A stretch of DNA of 64,000 nt, from NCBI GenBank assembly GCA_963704615.1, contig OY969923.1, positions 2,232,001 to 2,296,000 on the forward strand, written 5' to 3'. A model generated the notes under the pieces. The model searched no databases and was not told the origin of the DNA. It saw only the letters and a program-made list of their open reading frames with translations. How positions within the stretch are numbered: position 1 is the first letter of the stretch; each line of letters opens with the position of its first letter. Positions 58,951 to 64,000 of the stretch are shown here, in pieces. The position numbers and the translations under genes were made by a program. Source of the stretch: Bog-756 sp963704615 (GTDB taxonomy: Bacteria > Actinomycetota > Acidimicrobiia > Acidimicrobiales > RAAP-2).

Positions 58951-59357
58951 GAGGCACGACGAGGCACGACCGTCCCTGATGCCTTCCGCCGAGATCCTGC
59001 TCCTCCAACTTCTCGGGCGGGCACGGGCGTCATCGGCCGACTCTTTCCTTGCCCTCTATCACCGGCAATACCTGCCACCGACCGGCACTTCCGGTCTTTT
59101 GGATAAGTCTTTCGACTGCATGGTCGGCCGACGATCTTTGATCGCTCCAACGGACCTACTACGTGGATGGCGGATCAAAATGGCCGGACCCGTGACCCAT
59201 CCGAACTGGGAGGTGATCCGGTGCCGAACTCTCGGTCACAGAGCGGCGAACTGACCTCGCTCAGGGCCTCGCGTGACTCCCCGTATCCGACTGCTCCGAT
59301 CGCCGGGATTGACCGCCCGCCCGCAGCCCATGCGCGGACGTTTCCGTATCAGGCCAG
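58951..59357. other. Intergenic stretch
   Basis: About 400 bases. One plus-strand frame (58898-59254) is open but has no domain and begins inside the sedolisin gene. No clear promoter or hairpin seen. Confidence 0.4.
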
Positions 59358-59720
59358 TCACCGCTTGGCGTAGTCGGCGTATCCCTGCCAATCGATCACG
59401 ACACAAGGCTCATCGCCAATGATCCACGCGTCGTGTCCAGGTGCCATGACGGCAAAGTCTCCAGGGCCGTACTCCATCTCTTCACCATCGTCCATGACGA
59501 CCTTCATCCGACCCGAGACGAAGTATCCCGTGTGGGCAGCCTGACAGCTGTCCGTCTTGGCGATCGGCTTCACATGGTCCGACCACTTCCATCCAGGCAG
59601 GAAGGTGGCCCTACCGACAGCGCCTCCATCCGAGAGCACCACTTCGAGCTGACCGGTTCCATCCTCGAACGGTCGAGTCTCATCGGGTGCATCAAGGCTC
59701 TTGCGAACCAGTCCGGACAT
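59358..59720 (-). CDS. Cupin-domain protein
   Basis: 120 residues from ATG 59720. Single cupin barrel: FLPGWKWSDHVKPIA, HTGYFVSGRMKVVMDDG and YGPGDFAVMAPGHDAWII, with the His/Glu ligands mostly conserved. Next to a DUF1059 gene on the same strand; function unknown. Confidence 0.8.
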   Translation of the reverse strand: MSGLVRKSLDAPDETRPFEDGTGQLEVVLSDGGAVGRATFLPGWKWSDHVKPIAKTDSCQAAHTGYFVSGRMKVVMDDGEEMEYGPGDFAVMAPGHDAWIIGDEPCVVIDWQGYADYAKR

Positions 59721-59791
59721 CTTGGTCTCCTCTCTGATGGTCGCCTCCGGTTCAGTCGGCGAACTTCTTCACACGGGCTTCTATCGGGCCA

Positions 59792-59986
59792 TCACAAGGA
59801 AAGGGGTGCCTCGTCCTTTAGGTTCTCCCGCAGCCAGGTGCGGACCTCTTCGGTGTCCTGGTGTCCGTGGACCGAGACGGCGTGTTGGGTTGCAGCAGCG
59901 ACCACCTCGTCTTCCTCGCCGGAGATGGTAAGCGTGCAACCATTCTCACTGGGGAAGTCTCGACAATCTGCAACTTTCCGACTCAT
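59792..59986 (-). CDS. DUF1059 small protein
   Basis: 64 residues from ATG 59986. DCRDFPSENGCTLTISGEED and AVSVHGHQDTEEVRTWL match DUF1059, with conserved Cys and His. No known function; same strand as the cupin gene and the next gene, perhaps one operon. Confidence 0.8.
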   Translation of the reverse strand: MSRKVADCRDFPSENGCTLTISGEEDEVVAAATQHAVSVHGHQDTEEVRTWLRENLKDEAPLSL

Positions 59987-60019
59987 GTTCGCTTTCCTTT
60001 CGCTTGGTTGCTTTGGTCG

Positions 60020-60316
60020 TCACATCTCCTCGACGCTTCGCACGTCAAGATTGCGGAACAGCATCGGGCCATCGCACAACTGACTCAGGCGTTCGGCGAA
60101 AGCTGCCGTCTCAGGGAGGTCTGAGTTTGCCATCGCATCCTCGTAGGAGGGGAATTCCACGATCTGGACGTAGCTGTTCGGTCGCTCTCTGTCCCGGGTG
60201 AAGGTGCCCCGCTGGGCGGTTCGCCGTCCTGTCGTCTTCTCGCGCCACTCACCGACCAGTGCTTCGACCTCGTCCGGCCGGGTGGTTGTGATCTCGATCA
60301 CCTGGATGAATGCCAT
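60020..60316 (-). CDS. ABM-like dimeric alpha-beta-barrel protein
   Basis: 98 residues from ATG 60316 (an ATG at 60322 adds two). FIQVIEITTTRPDEVEALVGEW and SYVQIVEFPSYEDAMANSDL fit the ferredoxin-like ABM/stress-responsive fold. Upstream of the DUF1059 gene by 33 bases. Confidence 0.65.
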   Translation of the reverse strand: MAFIQVIEITTTRPDEVEALVGEWREKTTGRRTAQRGTFTRDRERPNSYVQIVEFPSYEDAMANSDLPETAAFAERLSQLCDGPMLFRNLDVRSVEEM

Positions 60317-60322
60317 GACCAC

Positions 60323-60644
60323 CTCTCAGAGGCTGGCTCCGCAAGCCAACCGTACCGCCATGGAAAGGTATTTTCAATCGGCTTTCATCCCCGCGGTCCC
60401 GAGCAGACGTGCCGCTGATGAGCAGAAGGGCGGCTCGTCATCGACCAGATCGTGTACTGGTACGCCGCGGAGGGTCGACACCCCAGCCGCCAGAATCACA
60501 CAACCTTCTCTCACGACCATCACCATCACTCATGGCCTGATGAGTAGCCTCACATCGAATTCGTAACGTCCCCGACGGGCACGGCGGGGAACCCGTACCC
60601 GAGCAATAACCGGCGACACCGGGCGATCGGGTTGAAGGCGTGGA
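60323..60644. other. Intergenic stretch
   Basis: 322 bases between two minus-strand genes. Contains a weak hairpin (CCCCG...CGGGG, about 60571-60590) that might end the cyclase transcript located to its right. Nothing else seen. Confidence 0.35.
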
Positions 60645-61394
60645 TTACCCGGGCGAGGTCAAGACCACAACGTCAACTGGCTGGTCCCGGCCACGTATCG
60701 CTACCCGCTCAACGCGGCCCCCTGGGCACTCCGGCTCGATGAGCGGGTAAAGCGAAGCGGCCAGCACAATCTCGCCTGGCGACGCGTGGGCCTGAAGGCG
60801 AGCACCAACGTTGACTGCATCACCCAGCGCAGTGAAGTCCAATACGCTCCCCGATCCCACATTGCCGACGAAAGCGACACCAGCGTTGGCAGCAACACCG
60901 AGGGGAAGTTCGGTGACCTCTGTGGCCAGTTCGAGGGCGGCAATCGCTGCCTTGCGTCGATATTCCGGACCGGCGACGCCCTCAATGAAGAGACCCATCA
61001 CTTCGTCGCCAATCAGCTTGTCCACAATGCCTTCATTGTGAACCAGCACCTTCGTTGCTGTGCGATAGAACTCGTTCAGATGCTCGGCGAAAGTCGTGGC
61101 GTCCGACCGCTCACCCAGGGCTGTCGAAGCTCGAATGTCGGCGAACACAACTCCGACGTCGATCTCGATGCCTCCGGTCGGCAGACGATCGAAGCAGAAC
61201 TGACAGATGTTCGGGCTCTTACGGGAGGGTTTGTATCCCACGAGACCGATCATTTTGCCGCCCACACCGCCAAAGGGGCTCAGACAAAGCTTGCAGCGGG
61301 GGTCATGGGGAAGGTGACGAAAGATCCGTTGCGCGACCTTCAGGGGTTCGTAACCCCTGACGAGTAGAGATTCCCAATCGAGTGTTTTCGCCAC
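60645..61394 (-). CDS. Class III cyclase with N-terminal zinc-binding Cys pairs
   Basis: 249 residues from GTG 61394 (GTG/ATG further up at 61436 possible). Near residues 33-67 two Cys pairs (CKLC and CQFC) could bind zinc. The cyclase domain follows: VVFADIRASTALGERSD (metal Asp), KLIGDEVMGLFIEG and LDFTALGDAVNVGARLQ. Activity on ATP or GTP is unresolved. Cys-pair/cyclase fusions of this type occur in actinobacteria. Confidence 0.8.
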   Translation of the reverse strand: MAKTLDWESLLVRGYEPLKVAQRIFRHLPHDPRCKLCLSPFGGVGGKMIGLVGYKPSRKSPNICQFCFDRLPTGGIEIDVGVVFADIRASTALGERSDATTFAEHLNEFYRTATKVLVHNEGIVDKLIGDEVMGLFIEGVAGPEYRRKAAIAALELATEVTELPLGVAANAGVAFVGNVGSGSVLDFTALGDAVNVGARLQAHASPGEIVLAASLYPLIEPECPGGRVERVAIRGRDQPVDVVVLTSPG

Positions 61395-61552
61395 TGCACA
61401 ACTATGGCGCTTCGGCAGGAGAGGCGCTAGGGCCAAAGAACTCGTGCTCAGAACGGACGATGAGGGTCCGGTTCTTGGGCCGCAGCCATCGTCCGGAGGC
61501 TTCCTAAGTTGGCAAAATGACCCGCGGAAGGTCGATTACCGAAGGAGGCGCC

Positions 61553-61672
61553 ATGACGTGGCAACCGGAGGAACCTGCTTTGAGAACTGCACCTGCGACA
61601 CGGTCTGCCCGTGCACAACATCGGGGTTCACGATGTCTGCCGACCACGGGCAGCAACATGGGACACATGTCG
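61553..61672 (+). pseudogene. DUF1326 protein, N-terminal remnant
   Basis: AAGGAGG precedes ATG 61553. The frame starts MTWQ, then must shift to read GGTCFENCTCDTVCPCTTSG, the Cys-rich opening of DUF1326. Homology ends after about 40 residues (family about 200), and the rest is lost. Truncated and frameshifted. Confidence 0.6.
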
Positions 61673-61782
61673 TGACCGACGTGCCGACGGGTCTGACGGA
61701 CCGGCGAGTCCGGGGCTCGTACTTCGAGGGTTGCCGACCCTGCCACGCGTTGCGGTCCACCCAATCGGGTCAAGCCCACGTG

Positions 61783-61837
61783 TGGGGCTGCCGGGAATTG
61801 AACCCGGGACCTCGTGACCCCCCGTCGTCGCAGCCCA
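61783..61837 (-). pseudogene. Collapsed tRNA-Pro-like sequence
   Basis: 55 bases on the minus strand keep the T-arm and 3' acceptor of the tRNA-Pro at 63366-63440 with three or four changes, plus a 5' GGGCTG acceptor remnant, but have lost about 20 bases (D-arm and 5' anticodon stem). It cannot fold as a tRNA. Same orientation as the intact gene, 1.5 kb away. Confidence 0.7.
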
Positions 61838-61965
61838 GATAGTTTGTCACCGGCGGCAATCTGCAGCTCATAATCGGGGGAACTGTTGACAGCTGACAAC
61901 TCTCAGATGCTCCAGGCAATCTCTTTGGCGGTCAGTTTGGCGGTCAGTTTCTGGAGCGATTCCCT

Positions 61966-62676
61966 TTAGGGCTTACCGTACCAGCGGGAAGGTTGGCCGT
62001 TGCTGCAGCTATGGGAGCCGGTGTCAATCAGGTCCATGAACACGGCATGGTCCTTGCTCGAGTAGCCGAAGAACAGCTCGGTCCCGGGAGGGATTGCTGC
62101 GGGGTTAATCACCGTGACGGTGCGGGCCGCGATCTGGTTCAGCTCGCCGGGCGGCGAGCCGCTGGGTGCGGGCGCAGGAATGTGCGGAGCCCCGGCGGGT
62201 GGTTGGATGGACACCACCCCGATGCTTATCGGGTTGGGTGCCGCGGGGCTGGATTCGCAGTAAGTGCCCGTCGTGACCAGGGCCGGGATGCCGTGTTGCG
62301 TGAGTGCTTGCTGGAGAGCGGCGGCGTTCAGTATCTGGCTCATAGTCAAAGTCAACGTGTCTGTGCCGTTGGCATCGCTCGTGAGGATGAAGGCCGGGGT
62401 CCGAATCGTGCCGGTACTGAGGGCAGGAGCGGCGACGCCCTTGGTCCGCGCTGGAACTGCAGCAAGGGCGCCGGTCAGGCCGAGTGCCAGCGCGGTGACC
62501 CCAGCAGCAGCGGTCACGCCGAGGCCGGCGAAGGCAGTCCGCCGCCGCCGCCGGTGCGCGTGGCCAATGCCGGTGATCTCCTCCAGCGGTGGCCGCTCGG
62601 GCGTGCTCAGTTCAGACAGGGCATCGCGCAGTTCCTGGGTCAGGGCGCTGTCGTTCGGGTTCTCGTCGTGGTCCAT
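61966..62676 (-). CDS. Anti-sigma-like single-TM protein
   Basis: 236 residues from ATG 62676, chosen because GAGGAG lies six bases upstream; ATG 62697 overlaps the sigma stop. A helical cytoplasmic start (TQELRDALSELSTPER), basic HRRRRRTA, one membrane helix (about 55-72) and a Pro/Thr-rich extracytoplasmic domain with two Cys. No ZAS zinc motif. Its position right after the ECF sigma gene makes an anti-sigma or sensor role likely. Confidence 0.7.
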   Translation of the reverse strand: MDHDENPNDSALTQELRDALSELSTPERPPLEEITGIGHAHRRRRRTAFAGLGVTAAAGVTALALGLTGALAAVPARTKGVAAPALSTGTIRTPAFILTSDANGTDTLTLTMSQILNAAALQQALTQHGIPALVTTGTYCESSPAAPNPISIGVVSIQPPAGAPHIPAPAPSGSPPGELNQIAARTVTVINPAAIPPGTELFFGYSSKDHAVFMDLIDTGSHSCSNGQPSRWYGKP

Positions 62677-62693
62677 CGTGATCTCCTCGTGGT

Positions 62694-63191
62694 TCATCGC
62701 TTGATCTCCGTGGTTGTGGCGGGGGTAGGTTCGCCGCGAAGGGCTGTCATCGCCCGTGAGAGGTGAGCCCGGACGGTTCCCGGTGCGATGCCTAGCTGCC
62801 TGGCAGTCGTGTCGATGTCCAGGTCGAGGAAGACACGCAGCACGATCACCTCCCGCTGACGTGCCGGCAGACGGCGCAGCGCGGTGAGCACTGCAGCGTC
62901 CAGGCCGGTCCACTGGCTGTCAGTGGCCGCGATGTCATGACTGGTCAGCGCTGTTTCCTGTCTGCGCCGATGCCACCAGGACGCCCCGGCGTTGAGCGCG
63001 GTGCGAACGACCCAGGCCCGAGGCGCCGGATGATGGCTGACTCTGTGCCACGATGCCCACGCCCGGGCGAACGCCTCGGCGGTCTGGTCCTCAGCCAGCG
63101 TCATGTTGCCGGTGCTGGCGGCAACGGCCCGCAGGCAGGGGTCCCAGTTTGCCGCGAAAAACTTGGCGAACGCGGCGTCGTCTTGGCTCAC
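62694..63191 (-). CDS. ECF sigma factor (SigE/SigJ-type group)
   Basis: 165 residues from GTG 63191. Region 2: YxxW-type AEDQTAEAFARAWASWHRV; region 4: RRLPARQREVIVLRVFLDLD and TARQLGIAPGTVRAHLSRAMTAL. Its stop overlaps the downstream gene's upstream ATG. ECF factors act under cell-envelope stress and often control their own operon. The region upstream is a transposase remnant, so its native promoter may have been replaced. Confidence 0.85.
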   Translation of the reverse strand: MSQDDAAFAKFFAANWDPCLRAVAASTGNMTLAEDQTAEAFARAWASWHRVSHHPAPRAWVVRTALNAGASWWHRRRQETALTSHDIAATDSQWTGLDAAVLTALRRLPARQREVIVLRVFLDLDIDTTARQLGIAPGTVRAHLSRAMTALRGEPTPATTTEIKR

Positions 63192-63232
63192 ATCTGTTAA
63201 CCCGCCAGCGACTGGAAACGCTTACTTCTACC

Positions 63233-63349
63233 CGACATAACCTCGCCCGGCGCCACAGCTCCCTCAACCACCTGACACCCAATGAATTCGAAGCTCTCAA
63301 CCCAAAAGAAGCCCAGGTCGCGTTCTCATCAGATCCGGTCCACCCATAG
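63233..63349 (+). pseudogene. IS3-type transposase C-terminal remnant
   Basis: Thirty-eight codons ending at TAG 63347-63349 read HNLARRHSSLNHLTPNEFE, the conserved end of IS3/IS481-type integrase cores (YNxxRRHSSLxxxTPxxxE). The DDE core is missing. Lies 14 bases left of the tRNA-Pro 3' end. Confidence 0.65.
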
Positions 63350-63365
63350 GGTCAACCGCACGTGG

Positions 63366-63440
63366 TCGGGCTGCCGGGATTTGAACCCGGGACCTCTTGA
63401 CCCCCAGTCAAGCGCGCTAACCAAGCTGCGCCACAGCCCG
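63366..63440 (-). tRNA. tRNA-Pro (GGG anticodon)
   Basis: 75 bases on the minus strand. Acceptor CGGGCTG (63434-63440) pairs with CAGCCCG (63367-63373); discriminator A at 63366; CCA is encoded at 63363-63365. Anticodon stem CTTGA/TCAAG closes loop CTGGGGG, anticodon GGG. T-arm CCGGG TTCAAAT CCCGG is standard. Reads Pro CCC codons. Confidence 0.95.
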
Positions 63441-63689
63441 TCCCTGATCAGAGGCACTGTTGGGTACCATCCAACCCGTCCGATCTTCCCACCGGCGAGC
63501 AAAGCTGCCACGCGGGAGAAGAAGGGTTCCTACCGGACCGGGCAACCCTAGCCGACCCGTTCGTTTCTGGGTGAAGCCTCTCGCCGCATGACCGCACGGA
63601 CCGATGGGCCGCGTCGTTTCCTGCCAAACCTCGGATGGCTGCGGGACGGCGCAGCGCGCCCGAACGCGCCGCGCCCGGCGGGCTGAGCC

Positions 63690-63998
63690 TCAGGATGCTC
63701 GGTAGTCGGCCACGGTCAGCTTGCCGATAAATGTGTACCCCTTGGTATTGGCGTGGATGTTCCCCTGTGAGCAGTAGTAGGTCAGCGTGCACACCTCCCA
63801 GACCGCGACAGGGATCTTTCCGTACGGCTTGAGGTTGACCGTGGTGGTCAGAGGGGTGTCATCACCCGAGATGGCCTTCTGGTAGCGAGCTTGGGTCACG
63901 TTGACGAAACTGCCCTCGGGGACCGAGGTATAGGCGGTCTTGAGAGTGGGGTTGATCAGGTCGTCGAAGGCGAGCACCGACTCGTTGGCCAACGTCAC
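63690..63998 (-). CDS. Hypothetical protein, possibly cut by the window end
   Basis: 102 residues to the right edge; the frame may continue beyond it. SVLAFDDLINPTLKTAYTSV, LTTTVNLKPYGKIPVAVWEV and TLTYYCSQGNI suggest an extracytoplasmic beta-rich protein. The true start is probably outside the window. Confidence 0.45.
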   Translation of the reverse strand: MTLANESVLAFDDLINPTLKTAYTSVPEGSFVNVTQARYQKAISGDDTPLTTTVNLKPYGKIPVAVWEVCTLTYYCSQGNIHANTKGYTFIGKLTVADYRAS

Positions 63999-64000
63999 GT

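Larger units (their letters stand above)
61437..61965. other. Non-coding/degenerate stretch
   Basis: About 530 bases holding the DUF1326 remnant (61553-61672) and the collapsed tRNA-like copy (61783-61837) only. Consistent with a site of repeated insertion and deletion. Confidence 0.5.

Noticed and set aside
61783..61837. Functional second tRNA-Pro
   Set aside because: D-arm and half of the anticodon stem are missing.
61783..63373. Recent tRNA-integrated island with perfect att repeats
   Set aside because: The repeated tRNA end has several mismatches and an indel, and no integrase is present; only an old scar is plausible.

Overview
The window is high-GC bacterial DNA from an actinobacterium-like genome. 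Supporting signs are GTG/TTG starts, many small ATGA/GTGA gene overlaps, an F420-type nitroreductase family protein, split glycine decarboxylase genes (gcvPA/gcvPB), DUF2889, and lipoproteins with Ser/Thr-rich linkers. A deep-branching group such as Acidimicrobiia would fit, but this is inference; no rRNA is present.

Region 1 (1-6122) is the most striking. It is the right-hand part of a filamentous (inovirus-type) prophage: a run of tiny membrane proteins, a signal-peptide-bearing major coat protein (520-774), a hairpin, minor coat-like proteins, a Zot/pI-type assembly ATPase (2002-2799), a 624-residue pIII-like adsorption protein (2796-4670), a pVI-like protein (4670-4945), then an HNH nuclease, a helix-turn-helix protein, a small membrane protein and a terminator. 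About 150 bases further on lies a dif-like Xer recombination site (6095-6122), so the phage probably uses host XerC/XerD to integrate at the chromosome terminus. Its coding strand is strikingly G+T-rich, as expected for an ssDNA phage. The left end, with any replication gene and the second dif copy, lies outside the window.

Region 2 (6.1-15 kb) is a patchy accessory zone: small hypothetical proteins, a methyltransferase, a baeRF-like protein, an APH-type kinase, VOC and cupin proteins, an 8-bp tandem repeat, a frameshifted VOC gene, a decayed carboxymuconolactone-decarboxylase-like gene and a complete IS630-type element with TA target site.

Region 3 (15-24 kb) looks like core genome: a class II aldolase, then a minus-strand operon merR - PD-(D/E)XK-like protein - gcvT - gcvPA - gcvPB - F420-type reductase, and a plus-strand operon ABM monooxygenase - DUF2889 - lipoprotein - Ser-rich solenoid-like protein. 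A gamma-carbonic-anhydrase-like protein follows.

Region 4 (24-41 kb) appears to be an envelope polysaccharide locus: a GT-C-like membrane protein, an amidohydrolase, a formylglycine sulfatase, a cellulose-synthase-like GT2 enzyme, a very unusual fusion of a Thr-nucleophile sulfatase-fold domain with a HlyD-type membrane fusion protein, two secreted GH26-like proteins, an RCC1/GYW-repeat surface protein, a PrmC-like methyltransferase without its NPPY motif, and a GH1 beta-glucosidase. GT2 and the fusion are divergent from a shared intergenic region containing a palindrome.

Region 5 (41-64 kb) is mixed: an amino-acid-type ABC substrate-binding protein without an obvious start codon, a DUF3089 lipoprotein, small membrane proteins, a frameshifted PPOX gene next to a second IS630-type element, two class III cyclases, an ArsB-like permease, a secreted (alpha/alpha)6-type glycosidase, several NTF2-like proteins, a sedolisin lipoprotein, and an ECF sigma/anti-sigma pair lying between a collapsed tRNA-Pro copy and an intact tRNA-Pro(GGG).
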